Assembly (NCBI RefSeq): GCF_013072695.1
Contig: NZ_LXUK01000012.1
Location: forward strand, 186,546 to 250,545
Origin: Acinetobacter sp. Ac_5812
GTDB lineage: Bacteria; Pseudomonadota; Gammaproteobacteria; Pseudomonadales; Moraxellaceae
DNA length: 64,000 nt
Reading direction: 5' to 3'
The position numbers and the translations under genes are program-made. The notes under the pieces are model-generated. The model saw only the letters and a list, made by a program, of their open reading frames with translations, did no database searches and was not told the DNA's origin. Shown one piece after another: positions 1 through 8,916 of the stretch; within the stretch, counting starts at the first letter, position 1; each line of letters opens with the position of its first letter.

Positions 1-41
1 AGGACTGGGTTGCTTTATGACGATAATAGAACTAAAATTAC

Positions 42-65
42 AAATAGTACAGATCTGTACTATTT
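42..65. promoter_or_regulatory. Perfect 24-bp palindrome, probable TetR operator
   Basis: The core AATAGTACAGA is followed directly by its exact reverse complement TCTGTACTATT, and one further A/T pair extends it on each side. It ends 17 bases before the TetR start codon. Its size and position are what is expected of an autoregulatory TetR-family operator. That the neighbouring regulator binds it is inference. Confidence 0.6.
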
Positions 66-82
66 TGAATGAGTAAATCTTT

Positions 83-643
83 ATGTCGAAGTCAGCCAAT
101 AAAATTTTGCATACCGCAGAAAAATTATTTTATGAGAATAGTTTTGTTGGTGTCGGGGTTGACCTTATTCGAGATGAATCTGGCTGTTCAAAAACCACCA
201 TGTACACCTATTTCAAAAACAAAAATCAATTGGTGAAGTCGGTCTTAGAGGCTCGAGATGAAAAGTTTAGGCAGCGTCTGTTGGATTATGTGGCGGAGGC
301 AACAGGACGAGAGGCATTGAACAGGTTGATCGATTGGCACTTATTATGGTTTCAAGAAGATAACTTTAAAGGATGTTTATTCGTCAGAGCTGTGGCTGAG
401 TCGCATGTGGGTGATCAAGACATCATCTCTATATCTAAAGAACATAAAGTTTGGATTAGAAACTTGATTACAAAATATTTGCAATCTTATTCAAAGGCAG
501 CAATGTTGGTTGAAGTGACTTATACGCTGATTGAAGGGCTCATTAGCCGATTCTTGGTCGAAGGTTATGATGCAAACGTGGCAGTGGAGATTAAGGATTC
601 AGTCAATCAAATGATTGATACTTTGAACGCTTCGAGCAATTAG
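83..643 (+). CDS. TetR/AcrR family transcriptional regulator
   Basis: A 186-residue DNA-binding repressor of TetR type. The N-terminal helix-turn-helix lies at about residues 25-47, with the family pattern of a recognition helix ending in Thr-Met-Tyr-x-Tyr-Phe and a following Lys-Asn-Lys. The remaining three quarters is the alpha-helical ligand and dimerisation domain, which is too variable to predict the inducer. A 24-bp perfect palindrome lies just upstream and suggests autoregulation. The divergent partner it may control would lie left of the window. The downstream gene is on the opposite strand, so it is transcribed alone. Family assignment is secure, target unknown. Confidence 0.9.
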   Translation: MSKSANKILHTAEKLFYENSFVGVGVDLIRDESGCSKTTMYTYFKNKNQLVKSVLEARDEKFRQRLLDYVAEATGREALNRLIDWHLLWFQEDNFKGCLFVRAVAESHVGDQDIISISKEHKVWIRNLITKYLQSYSKAAMLVEVTYTLIEGLISRFLVEGYDANVAVEIKDSVNQMIDTLNASSN

Positions 644-707
644 ATCGTAAAGGGAAATGATGAGTCTTTGACGTTTCAGCAAAGACTCATCAACTTGTTC
701 AGTTCAT

Positions 708-1808
708 TTAATCCTTAAATGCGTTCTGATTTTCTACATCCACATATTCGATATAACCACGACCTTGAACAGGGGCATTTAAATATTCACCTGTGAAGGT
801 ATAAGCACTGGCATAGCCAATGCCATGACCATAACGGAATGGACTATCAATTTCCGCGGTGATATCTAAAATTTTCTGATCAGCATCGTCTTTGACAGAC
901 CAAGTGAACAATTGCGGTAAGCGCATTTTCTTACCACTTGGGGAAACATAATCATCAATTTGATGAGCAATGACCTTGAATTCGACATTGGTGTAGACTT
1001 CAGCAGGCTTATCGGTATGACGGACATGCAGACTATAGGCCGCAGGTTGCCCTAGAATATCGGCTTTGGTGAGCAGTAATTGGGTGGTCTCAGTTAAGTT
1101 AATAATTTGATAGGTAAAGAAATCGAGTGGTAATTTATACGGTTCAGGCAATAGTTTTTTCACCACACCATGTGCACCTGCTGCACGGGCATATTCATAG
1201 GTACATAAGCCTTCAGCGGGAGTGGTTTTACCTTGATATTCAAGTTGACCTTTAAAGCTCGCCAATAAACTAAAATGATCATAAATCGGGGTTTTGATAA
1301 ACCATGAAATTTGATCGGTGACATCTAAATCAAATTCAAAGCTGAGTCCATGGTAGGCACCTTTGAGATGAATATTCGGTAATGTGCCTTGAATTGAAAC
1401 TTCTTCGCCAAGTTCAATAGTTGTTCCATTGTCTTGGATATTAGCTTGTTCTGGGATTATGTAGGCTTTTAAAAGATGCTCATCCACAGCAGCGGTACTG
1501 GAAAAGAAAGTTGCTGTTTTTCTCGGGTCACCCAAAGTAATGTCATCATGGTCAAAAGCCAATGCGCCAGGCGTACCCAACAAAATCATAATATTTAAAT
1601 AACGATGAGGTTCTGGGAGGAGTGGAAAGAAAATTCCATAATGCGTCCATGTATAAAATTTTTCTTCAGTACGTGGGCGAATTATGTCTGGTTCTGAAAA
1701 TGGTGTTGTTGAATATTTTACGGCTTTATCGAGCGTACCTTGTGCCAATAACAGGCTTTTACCCAAAATTTTGCTGGTCAGGGATGTTGGTGGCAATTGT
1801 TTCTTCAT
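708..1808 (-). CDS. Conserved protein of unknown function (possibly DUF6670 family)
   Basis: About 366 residues with no signal peptide. It contains a largely beta-strand body with aromatic-rich segments (YTWTHYGIFFPLLPEPHRYL near the N-terminus and FRYGHGIGYASAYTF near the C-terminus). I recall similar proteins in Acinetobacter as a DUF family, but I cannot confirm the number and no function is known to me. The reading frame is open to a TTG at 1826. The ATG at 1808 is preferred because AGGA lies about seven bases before it. It stands alone between convergent and co-directional neighbours. The overall look (lipocalin-like or hydroxyneurosporene-synthase-like beta barrel) is only an impression. 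Confidence 0.7.
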   Translation of the reverse strand: MKKQLPPTSLTSKILGKSLLLAQGTLDKAVKYSTTPFSEPDIIRPRTEEKFYTWTHYGIFFPLLPEPHRYLNIMILLGTPGALAFDHDDITLGDPRKTATFFSSTAAVDEHLLKAYIIPEQANIQDNGTTIELGEEVSIQGTLPNIHLKGAYHGLSFEFDLDVTDQISWFIKTPIYDHFSLLASFKGQLEYQGKTTPAEGLCTYEYARAAGAHGVVKKLLPEPYKLPLDFFTYQIINLTETTQLLLTKADILGQPAAYSLHVRHTDKPAEVYTNVEFKVIAHQIDDYVSPSGKKMRLPQLFTWSVKDDADQKILDITAEIDSPFRYGHGIGYASAYTFTGEYLNAPVQGRGYIEYVDVENQNAFKD

Positions 1809-1909
1809 CTTGTTTCCTAAACTCAATCCATGCTGTGACAGCTAGATTATGAGAAACAATTGCCAATGCTAAGCGGAAATAAGGACAAAGCTACGGCTTT
1901 TCAGGACAT

Positions 1910-2800
1910 TTATGCAGAGGCTTTGTTCGATAATTTTTCTAGATTTTGTGAACCAATCCAGTGTTTTGAGAACTGATAAGCAGCACGTCCAGAACGCTGA
2001 CCACGTGCCTGACACCATTTCAGACTTTCACCACGAACCAGATCGTTATATTCCAAGCCTGCTTTTACAATGTAGTGCTCTACAATTTGTAAATACAACT
2101 GTTGATCCATCGGGTAGAAGGAGAGCCACAGGCCAAAACGGTCGGAAAGCGAAATTTTTTCCTCAATCGCTTCCTGTGGATGTAGCTCTGTATATTGCGG
2201 CACATCGACTTTACGCACAGGCGTATTTTCATGCATAAATTCAGGCAGTAAATGACGACGGTTACTGGTTGCATAGATAATAAAATTGCTTGAGCCAGAT
2301 TGTAGTGAGCCATCCAAGACACTTTTTAAACTACGATAATTTTCATCTTCAGCATTGAAGGCCAGATCATCACAATAAACAATGAATTTTTCAGAACGAT
2401 GTTCAATCAGCTTTTGAATTTTAGGTAAATCAGATAGATCATCGCGCTCAATTTCAATCAAGCGTAAACCCTGATTTGAATACTCGGTGAGAAGGGCACG
2501 TACAATGGATGATTTTCCAGTCCCACGAGAACCTGTCAGTAAGACATCATTGGCAGGCAGGCCATTCAGGAATTGTAGGGTGTTTTGAATAATCTTGTCT
2601 TTTTGACGCTCAATCCCTTTTAGGTCTTCCAGATGCATTTTCTTGGGTTGTTGTATGGCGACCAGCTGCTGATTTTCCCAACGGAATGCGATTGCTGAAA
2701 AGTCAGTGGGTTGCTTGGGTGCAGGGAGAACTTGCTGAAGCTGTGTTAAAACACTCGATAAAGATTGAAGAATAGATTCGGGTAAATCAAGGATAGCCAT
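1910..2800 (-). CDS. DUF815-type AAA+ ATPase
   Basis: A 296-residue P-loop ATPase. The Walker A motif GSRGTGKSS lies at residues 90-98 and the Walker B FIVYCDDL ends near residue 146, followed by a sensor-like stretch with YATSNRRHLLP. This arrangement, a short N-terminal helical region then a single AAA+ module, matches the DUF815 family. These proteins are cytosolic ATPases without an established substrate. The gene is single, with about 100 bases to the upstream-lying DUF protein stop on the same strand. The domain call is secure, the biological role unknown. Confidence 0.88.
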   Translation of the reverse strand: MAILDLPESILQSLSSVLTQLQQVLPAPKQPTDFSAIAFRWENQQLVAIQQPKKMHLEDLKGIERQKDKIIQNTLQFLNGLPANDVLLTGSRGTGKSSIVRALLTEYSNQGLRLIEIERDDLSDLPKIQKLIEHRSEKFIVYCDDLAFNAEDENYRSLKSVLDGSLQSGSSNFIIYATSNRRHLLPEFMHENTPVRKVDVPQYTELHPQEAIEEKISLSDRFGLWLSFYPMDQQLYLQIVEHYIVKAGLEYNDLVRGESLKWCQARGQRSGRAAYQFSKHWIGSQNLEKLSNKASA

Positions 2801-2974
2801 ACATATAAACCAAACTCAATGATGAATAGGGATACTATCACTGCTATTACCGAAATAAAGAAAATATCATCAGAAATATCGAAATAAATCGATTTTACCC
2901 TTGATTGTTGTGGCCGCTTTTTGCATTGTATAGGTGCAAGAATATAAAAAATAAGCTGAAAATCAGGATCGCGA

Positions 2975-4483
2975 ATGTTTAATAGAGTTCAAGAGAAAAA
3001 GAATACATATCAGACACATAGGGTTGATGTGTTGCAAGAACGCTTAAGGCATGCCAGTTCTTATACCGAATGGAAAGAAATTGCACTTAAACTGGATGAA
3101 GAATCAGGTCATGAAGCATGGAAATATGACAATGAATCGCCTTATTATGATGCGGAAATTTTATCTAAACGCTATAACTTATTAAAAAAGTATCGTATGC
3201 AGCATCGGACTTTAGACCTGATCTATGTATTAAGAGAAGGTCTGTCTTATGACTTTGCCAATATTGGGCATCCGATGTTGTTTGCACAGACCTATATTGG
3301 TACTAAAAAAATCATCGAAAACTATGTTGAGGAAATGAGTGACTGTCTACGTTACTTGGCTTCGAGTGAATGTATTACCTTTCAATTAAAAGAAAAAATC
3401 CAGTTTTTTGAAGAATGTCAAAAGGCCTATGGTCAACCCGCTGTAATGTTTTCTGGAGGCGCAACGCTAGGTTTATTTCATACTGGGGTGTGTAAAGCCT
3501 TAATCGAACAAGATCTGATGCCTCAAGTTTTATCGGGTTCAAGTGCAGGGGCAATCATGACAGGAATGTTAGGGGTTTCTACGCCAGATCAAGTTCCTGA
3601 ATTGCTGCAAGGGGAACATTTTTTTAGTGATGCCTTTAAATTTAGGAAAGTAACTGAATTATTGCGGGCGAATGGTGGTATTGCCGATGTGATGTATTTG
3701 AAAAAATTTCTAATGCAAAACTTGGGCGATGTCACGTTTGCAGAATCCTATAAGCAATCCAAACGTCATATTAATATTGTGATTGCACCGTATAACACAG
3801 CCCAAAATCCACGTATTATGAATGCACTGACCGCACCGAATGTATTGGTGTGGAGTGCGGTATTGGCTTCTTGTGCGGTGCCTGTGTTATTTCCACCTGT
3901 GCATCTGACCAGTAAGCGTTATGATGGGCAACATACGCCATATCTCGCCAATACCAAATGGGTGGATGGCAGTATGCGCAGTGATTTTCCGCAGGAAAAG
4001 ATGGCTCGGCTCTATAATATTAATTACACCATCGCCAGTCAGGTCAATCCGCATATCGTACCGTTTATGCAAAGTGATACCGAACGTTTCCGTCGAGATG
4101 TACTCAGTTGGCCTGAACGGATTGTTCGTCGTCAAGGTAAAGCCATTGCAATGGAAGTCATGGATTTAACACGCAGCCATATGGGCAGTTTCTTCCCGAT
4201 TCGTCGTGTATTGGATCACGGTTATGGCATTTTGGGGCAACGTTATTATGGCGACGTCAATATTATTGCCAAATATGGACTCAGACATTATAGCTATATG
4301 CTGAAAAACCCACGCCCAAAATTGTTTAAAATCTTGCAGCAAGAAGGTGAGCGTGCCACATGGCCGAAAATTGCATCTATCGAAATACATGCACGAATTG
4401 GAAAAACCATTGAGCATTGTCTAATATCGTTGCGGAAGCAGGAAGAAAAGCAGCAGAATGAGTTTTACTACGTGGATCTCTAA
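2975..4483 (+). CDS. Patatin-like phospholipase with DUF3336 N-terminal domain
   Basis: A 502-residue predicted acyl hydrolase of the patatin family, which uses a Ser-Asp dyad. The N-terminal 150 residues match the DUF3336 helical region found in lipases of the TGL3/TGL4 type. The oxyanion loop is SGGATLGLFHTG, the nucleophile is Ser190 in Gly188-Ser-Ser-Ala-Gly192, and the partner is Asp331 in DGS. No signal peptide is seen, so it is likely cytosolic or peripheral at the inner membrane. AGGA sits six bases before the ATG. Its 3' end overlaps the start of the following kinase gene by 26 bases, which suggests coupled translation. Confidence 0.9.
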   Translation: MFNRVQEKKNTYQTHRVDVLQERLRHASSYTEWKEIALKLDEESGHEAWKYDNESPYYDAEILSKRYNLLKKYRMQHRTLDLIYVLREGLSYDFANIGHPMLFAQTYIGTKKIIENYVEEMSDCLRYLASSECITFQLKEKIQFFEECQKAYGQPAVMFSGGATLGLFHTGVCKALIEQDLMPQVLSGSSAGAIMTGMLGVSTPDQVPELLQGEHFFSDAFKFRKVTELLRANGGIADVMYLKKFLMQNLGDVTFAESYKQSKRHINIVIAPYNTAQNPRIMNALTAPNVLVWSAVLASCAVPVLFPPVHLTSKRYDGQHTPYLANTKWVDGSMRSDFPQEKMARLYNINYTIASQVNPHIVPFMQSDTERFRRDVLSWPERIVRRQGKAIAMEVMDLTRSHMGSFFPIRRVLDHGYGILGQRYYGDVNIIAKYGLRHYSYMLKNPRPKLFKILQQEGERATWPKIASIEIHARIGKTIEHCLISLRKQEEKQQNEFYYVDL

Positions 4484-5276
4484 TCCAAAGATTCAACTTA
4501 ACGATGTAAACTTAGTGACCAAAGCGCAAAGTTATGCCTTTGGGCGACGTGTCTACACCTTTCAAATTGATCAACAACGGTATTGGCTGAAATTCCATAA
4601 AACCAATGATCAGCCTGTTTTGGCACAGGCTTTCCAACGAGAGTTAGCTTTTTATCAGCACTGTCAGCAGCTAGAACAACAGTTTTTATTACCATTCCAA
4701 ATGATTCCATTGCGTCATCTTATAAATGAATTAGATCAGGATGGAATAGGGGTGATCACAGTCGATTCGCATGATTTTTTTGCCGACGCTCCTATTTATG
4801 AGAATATTGAACAAATCAAACAAAAGATATTTTTGGTCTTAGATGCGCTTGATACATTGCACCAACTCGGGTGGGTGCATGGTGATTTGAAAGCAGAACA
4901 TTTCCGTTTCTATGGAAACTCATGTCGGCTGATTGATTTTGAGCAATCTTTTCGGATAGGGCATCCGATTCAAACCTTAGATGCAACACCACATTATATG
5001 GCGCCAGAGCTTTTTCAGGGGGCAGAGAAAAGTATTCAAAGTGATTTGTATGCTTTGGGGATTATTGTGTATGAATGGCTCACTCAATCTCGATTAAAGG
5101 CGAGGACTTATCACGATTGGGCAGTATTACATTGCCAGCAACTACACATTCAACTTCCATCTACATTGCAATACTTTTTTCCTTTCCTTAATGGCCTCAC
5201 GCAAAAGCATATTAAACAACGCTTTAATTCAGTTTTAGAGGCAAAAGATTGCCTAAAACGACTTGATATGTTGTAA
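4458..5276 (+). CDS. Eukaryotic-like serine/threonine protein kinase
   Basis: A 272-residue single-domain kinase without sensor or membrane segments. Visible elements are Lys45 in the YWLKF strand, Glu62 as the helix-C glutamate, the catalytic loop HGDLKAEH with Asp143 and Lys145, and the metal-binding Asp160 in DFE instead of DFG. An APE-like MAPELF follows. The catalytic-loop asparagine is replaced by His148, so catalysis may be atypical, although the other essential residues are present. It overlaps the phospholipase gene by 26 bases, so the two are probably co-translated and may act on the same process. The substrate is unknown. Confidence 0.82.
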   Translation: MSFTTWISNPKIQLNDVNLVTKAQSYAFGRRVYTFQIDQQRYWLKFHKTNDQPVLAQAFQRELAFYQHCQQLEQQFLLPFQMIPLRHLINELDQDGIGVITVDSHDFFADAPIYENIEQIKQKIFLVLDALDTLHQLGWVHGDLKAEHFRFYGNSCRLIDFEQSFRIGHPIQTLDATPHYMAPELFQGAEKSIQSDLYALGIIVYEWLTQSRLKARTYHDWAVLHCQQLHIQLPSTLQYFFPFLNGLTQKHIKQRFNSVLEAKDCLKRLDML

Positions 5277-5382
5277 AAATAAACATAAATGCGTGATTTG
5301 AATATTATCTGTTCATTTGAACGGTTTTTTTAATAGAAAGACTTGTCAGAGAGTATGTTTCTCACTAATATGCATACCCATC

Positions 5383-5467
5383 GGGGGCGTGGCGAAATTG
5401 GTAGACGCACTGGATTTAGGTTCCAGCGCCGCAAGGTGTAAGAGTTCGAGTCTCTTCGCCCCCACCA
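5383..5467 (+). tRNA. tRNA-Leu (anticodon UAG), copy 1
   Basis: An 85-nt class II tRNA. The acceptor GGGGGCG pairs with CGCCCCC, followed by A73 and an encoded CCA. The anticodon stem CTGGA/TCCAG closes the loop TTTAGGT, giving UAG. The long variable arm is present. A good Rho-independent terminator follows at once. Confidence 0.97.
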
Positions 5468-5472
5468 TATTT

Positions 5473-5497
5473 AAAAAGCAAGAGTATCTTGCTTTTT
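5473..5497 (+). terminator. Terminator after tRNA-Leu copy 1
   Basis: An 11-bp stem AAAAAGCAAGA / TCTTGCTTTTT with a 3-nt loop and a T run. It separates tRNA-Leu from tRNA-Trp, so the latter may need its own promoter or read-through. The equivalent position after copy 2 has lost most of the pairing. Confidence 0.75.
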
Positions 5498-5535
5498 TTA
5501 TGATTAAACGAAATAGAGTTTAATCATGTGGTTAT

Positions 5536-5609
5536 AGAGGATTGGTGTAATGGTAGCATGACGGTCTCCAAAACCGTTCGTCAAGGTTCGAGTCCTTGAT
5601 CCTCTGCCA
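5536..5609 (+). tRNA. tRNA-Trp (anticodon CCA), copy 1
   Basis: A 74-nt tRNA. The acceptor AGAGGAT pairs with ATCCTCT, with discriminator G73 and CCA. The anticodon stem ACGGT/ACCGT closes CTCCAAA, anticodon CCA. A1-U72 and G73 are known bacterial Trp identity elements, which supports the call over a Gly-like reading of the D arm. Confidence 0.92.
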
Positions 5610-5614
5610 AATTC

Positions 5615-5645
5615 AAAGGAACTTTATTTAAAGTTCCTTTTTTTG
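5615..5645 (+). terminator. Terminator after tRNA-Trp copy 1
   Basis: AAAGGAACTTT and AAAGTTCCTTT pair around a short loop, followed by a run of T residues. Confidence 0.8.
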
Positions 5646-5756
5646 TGTCTGTTGTTTCGATCTGTATATTAAAAAAGCATTAGCTTTCATAAACATAGTT
5701 TTTTTATAAAAAGGGCTTGTCAGTAGAAAGGTTTATCTCTAATATACACACCCATC

Positions 5757-5841
5757 GGGGGCGTGGCGAAATTGGTAGACGCACTGGATTTAGGTTCCAG
5801 CGCCGCAAGGTGTAAGAGTTCGAGTCTCTTCGCCCCCACCA
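5757..5841 (+). tRNA. tRNA-Leu (anticodon UAG), copy 2
   Basis: The same 85-nt sequence as the copy 374 bases upstream, including the encoded CCA. The 30 bases in front of it are also recognisably similar (CTTGTCAG followed by an AATAT-rich stretch and ACCCATC), so the duplication includes upstream DNA. Confidence 0.97.
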
Positions 5842-5908
5842 TATTTAAGAAGGTAAGCATTTCTTATTTTCTTATGATTAAGTCAAATATGATTTAATCA
5901 TGCAGTTT

Positions 5909-5982
5909 AGAGGATTGGTGTAATGGTAGCATGACGGTCTCCAAAACCGTTCGTCAAGGTTCGAGTCCTTGATCCTCTGCCA
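5909..5982 (+). tRNA. tRNA-Trp (anticodon CCA), copy 2
   Basis: Identical in sequence to the copy 373 bases upstream. It is followed within ten bases by a strong terminator shared with the convergent porin gene. Confidence 0.92.
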
Positions 5983-5990
5983 AATAAATA

Positions 5991-6021
5991 AAAAAGCCCT
6001 TGTGAAGACAAGGGCTTTTTT
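5991..6021. terminator. Bidirectional terminator
   Basis: AAAAAGCCCTTGT and ACAAGGGCTTTTT pair around a GAAG loop. It ends the tRNA block on the plus strand and the porin operon on the minus strand. Confidence 0.88.
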
Positions 6022-6026
6022 ATGGT

Positions 6027-7220
6027 CTATTTCTTTTGGTATACCAATTTTAAACCTAGAAGCGTGCTTTGATTATCGCTAAAGCTTCCAACTAAATCAC
6101 CATTTTGACGTTGCGCTTGAGCATCTCCAAGCCATAAATATCTTCCGCCAAGTGAAACTGCCCAGCTGGGTAGAAAATTATATTGCAATCCGAGTCCGAA
6201 ACCCCAGTAGCCATTGATAGGCCCAAGCGCATTGGCAGGGTCACCAAGACCAGAATCCCAACTGACAGAGGTTGAGACTGAAAATTTATCAGTCAGTTTT
6301 TGTGCTATTCCAATTTGTGCTGACCATTGATCTTCTTTATAACTGAGTAGAGGAAGTCCTGATTTATCTGGACTGGCTGGAGCAGTTCGCTCTGCTAATT
6401 TGGCGGGTTTAAACTCAAAGTCTTTCCATGGCACCCAGCGGATATTGGCGCTGAATAGTGTTTGCTTGCTTAAGCCTGTTTGAAAATCAAAATTAACTGA
6501 TTCTGGTGAAGTAAATGTGACAGGCAGAGTATACAAATCATCACTTAATGCTGAAAACTGCTCAGTGGTTCGGGTCTGATGTTTGATTTCTGAGCGATAG
6601 GTGAGTGCTGCTTTTAATCCAATTTTAGGTTTTTTCAGGCTAAATCCTGTGACCCAACCCATTGCATAATCAGAGTGTAATTCAGCATTGTAATTGGCTG
6701 TTCCTCTATAAATTTGCCCACGTAGTTTGATTTCACCTTGTATTTGTTCAAGTGCTGGGCCTGCATAGATGCTTAGGTTTTTATTGATATTCAAGCCAAA
6801 CAGTCCTGTTAAATTATGGCTGTCTAAGGTTGCTTGTGTACCTTCTGCGGGCTTATTCGTAAATTGAGAGACGAAATCACTCTGTCCACGATGTTGAAGG
6901 TCAATATTGAAAGGCTGATCGTAGATCAGTCCTAAACTCACTTTATCGGTTAAATCTGTTTTAAGGCTGCCACGCAAGGTACTGTTGTTGGCACTGATAT
7001 TAGGAATGTCATTGGGTTTGCCTTGACTACTCAACCCTTGATCCTGTCCACTCACATTTGGCATAGAATAATTATAGGAGAGGGATGCATAGGTTCCATT
7101 TTGAAAAAAATCAGTAATGGATTGGCCAGAGCGATCGAGACCTGCGCCGTATACAGCGCTGATCATAAAGGGTGCCATGATTAACGAGGCTAGGGTGTAT
7201 TGTCTGATATGTGAATTCAT
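6027..7220 (-). CDS. FadL/TodX (OMPP1) family outer membrane transporter
   Basis: About 397 residues from the ATG at 7220, which is chosen over an upstream in-frame ATG because GGAGG lies six bases before it and a signal peptide (MNSHIRQYTLASLIMAPFMISAVYG) then begins the protein. The mature start AGLDRSGQS is the typical FadL-family plug entry. The rest is amphipathic beta strands ending in LGLKLVYQKK. Family members carry long-chain fatty acids or aromatic hydrocarbons across the outer membrane; the substrate here is not evident. It follows the 454-residue secreted protein by 83 bases on the same strand, probably one operon controlled by the divergent LysR regulator. Confidence 0.88.
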   Translation of the reverse strand: MNSHIRQYTLASLIMAPFMISAVYGAGLDRSGQSITDFFQNGTYASLSYNYSMPNVSGQDQGLSSQGKPNDIPNISANNSTLRGSLKTDLTDKVSLGLIYDQPFNIDLQHRGQSDFVSQFTNKPAEGTQATLDSHNLTGLFGLNINKNLSIYAGPALEQIQGEIKLRGQIYRGTANYNAELHSDYAMGWVTGFSLKKPKIGLKAALTYRSEIKHQTRTTEQFSALSDDLYTLPVTFTSPESVNFDFQTGLSKQTLFSANIRWVPWKDFEFKPAKLAERTAPASPDKSGLPLLSYKEDQWSAQIGIAQKLTDKFSVSTSVSWDSGLGDPANALGPINGYWGFGLGLQYNFLPSWAVSLGGRYLWLGDAQAQRQNGDLVGSFSDNQSTLLGLKLVYQKK

Positions 7221-7303
7221 TGCAGCCTCCAAATTCCTTTTGGGGCATACAACACACAAGTTTTTATTATGTTCTTGAGTGTTGTATGGATTGGTTTTAT
7301 TGA

Positions 7304-8668
7304 TTATTTAAAGCAAGGGTTGAAAATTTCGACTTGATTTGGCATTAGGTAATGGGTTTTGGGCAGGTATTCTCCCATCACCGAAGCTAAATCTTTTTGC
7401 TGTTCGACATTGGCAATGGTGTTTTTAAAACTGCTTGATGCAAGCATATGTCTGATCTGGACAATGGTCATATCTGGGTCGACTGCACCATCGCCATCTT
7501 CTGCCATAGGTAGCCAACCGATACCACATTCTGGTTTGGCATTACGTGGACGGTCAGCGACTCGACTGACGACAACAGTGTAATAACCATTTTGATCAAC
7601 TGGAATTTCTTCATCAAATAAGCAATCATTGACGCGTGTATTGGCAAAACCTTGATTTGAACAGATTGACCAATAACGCAAATCGCCCTGTGTCAAAAGC
7701 CCTTTATTGTTGAAGGTCTTAGAAACAGTAGGTGCTTTTCCACGAAGGACAAAGACCTTGCCATATTTTCTATTCACAACCGTTCGGATGTATTGATTAT
7801 CTAAGTTTGGATAAAAGCCACCTTCAGAGCGTCTTGCTTGTTCATTGATCTTGCCCGTAAAGATACCCAAAAGACTTTCGCGATCTAATTGAATAAACCA
7901 CTGTGCAGGATTCTGTGCTGGCCATGTATCTGGCTTTCCTGCTTGATGGATCAACTGACGATATTGATTGGAAGGAATACTGACTGCAGTAGAAGTCAGT
8001 TGTAATGGTTGATTGGTGTTAAGTTGAGCACAGGCTTGATCACCTTCTAAAACACGACCATCTGCAAGCGTTAATTGAGGTGTTGGTAAACTGACGCCTC
8101 CTGTGACACTTTGTCCGTTATCAGGTAAGTAGATTCGATATAAAATCATTTGCTGATTTTTGCCGTAAGCAGGCGCATAGAGTTGATGGACACTTTGTGG
8201 CTGACTCAATTGGCCAACTTTGCGCTGTGCTGTCACAGGGGTAGCAGATACATTTAAGCTGTACTCACGTTGTGATGGACTACGTTGTTGCCCATAAACG
8301 TAGGGATTGCCAGAGTTATTATTTGGCTTGATTAAATAGTCTGCAACGGATTCAACAGGTTTTCCAGCTTCGTCATAACTAATAAAAGACATATAACGTG
8401 AACGTGGAAATTCACCTTTGAGTTTAAGACTTGCTCCTTGAGGGATGGTGAAAGTACCTGCCCAATAATAAACATTGGCATCTGGGTAGGCGATATTGAT
8501 ATAGGGGTCAGCACTGACAGGGCCTCGAGCCCAAAAACAAGAGCGTGGACCTGGAATAGCCTCGAGTGTTTGAGGAGTCGCTTGAGTTGTGGTTTCTTGT
8601 GCTTGTGTTGCAAACGGGGTGGAAATCACGACGCTGCTGATCAGTAGCGGAATTAAAGTGTGTTTCAT
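7304..8668 (-). CDS. Secreted protein of unknown function
   Basis: 454 residues with a clear Sec signal peptide (MKHTLIPLLISSVVISTPFATQAQ). The mature part contains paired cysteines, a FPRSRYMSFISYDEAGKP segment and a C-terminal GYYTVVVSRVADRP segment, which faintly recall the DUF1254/DUF1214 type of periplasmic beta-rich protein. I do not recognise a function. It is first in a two-gene unit with the FadL-type porin and divergent from a LysR regulator, so a role in uptake or processing of a hydrophobic substrate is a reasonable inference from context only. Confidence 0.75.
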   Translation of the reverse strand: MKHTLIPLLISSVVISTPFATQAQETTTQATPQTLEAIPGPRSCFWARGPVSADPYINIAYPDANVYYWAGTFTIPQGASLKLKGEFPRSRYMSFISYDEAGKPVESVADYLIKPNNNSGNPYVYGQQRSPSQREYSLNVSATPVTAQRKVGQLSQPQSVHQLYAPAYGKNQQMILYRIYLPDNGQSVTGGVSLPTPQLTLADGRVLEGDQACAQLNTNQPLQLTSTAVSIPSNQYRQLIHQAGKPDTWPAQNPAQWFIQLDRESLLGIFTGKINEQARRSEGGFYPNLDNQYIRTVVNRKYGKVFVLRGKAPTVSKTFNNKGLLTQGDLRYWSICSNQGFANTRVNDCLFDEEIPVDQNGYYTVVVSRVADRPRNAKPECGIGWLPMAEDGDGAVDPDMTIVQIRHMLASSSFKNTIANVEQQKDLASVMGEYLPKTHYLMPNQVEIFNPCFK

Positions 8669-8803
8669 TTTACATCCTTGCTCATATGACTTTAATTTCT
8701 GAATCGAAACAGAACGGATTAAAGGTGCTTAATCTAGAAGCAGCATAGGAAGTTTGATTTATATTTTGTAATGGATTTTTTGTATGGAAGTTATAGCTTT
8801 TAG

Positions 8804-8844
8804 ATATACCCAATAGCATCTAAAATAATAAAATTAGGGTATAT
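8804..8844. promoter_or_regulatory. Inverted repeat in divergent promoter, candidate LysR site
   Basis: ATATACCC at 8804-8811 is matched by GGGTATAT at 8837-8844 with a 25-base spacer. It lies between the secreted-protein gene and the LysR gene, 72 bases upstream of the latter. Binding by that regulator is inferred from position. Confidence 0.4.
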
Positions 8845-8916
8845 TTTTAGGCAAAGGCGAATGGATGTGCTTTTTAATATATTTATGAATCACAATAAAA
8901 TATTCAGGGATTAGAA

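Noticed and set aside
5536..5982. Reading the second tRNA type as tRNA-Gly because of its D arm
   Set aside because: The loop CTCCAAA with U33 gives anticodon CCA, and A1-U72 with G73 fits tRNA-Trp.
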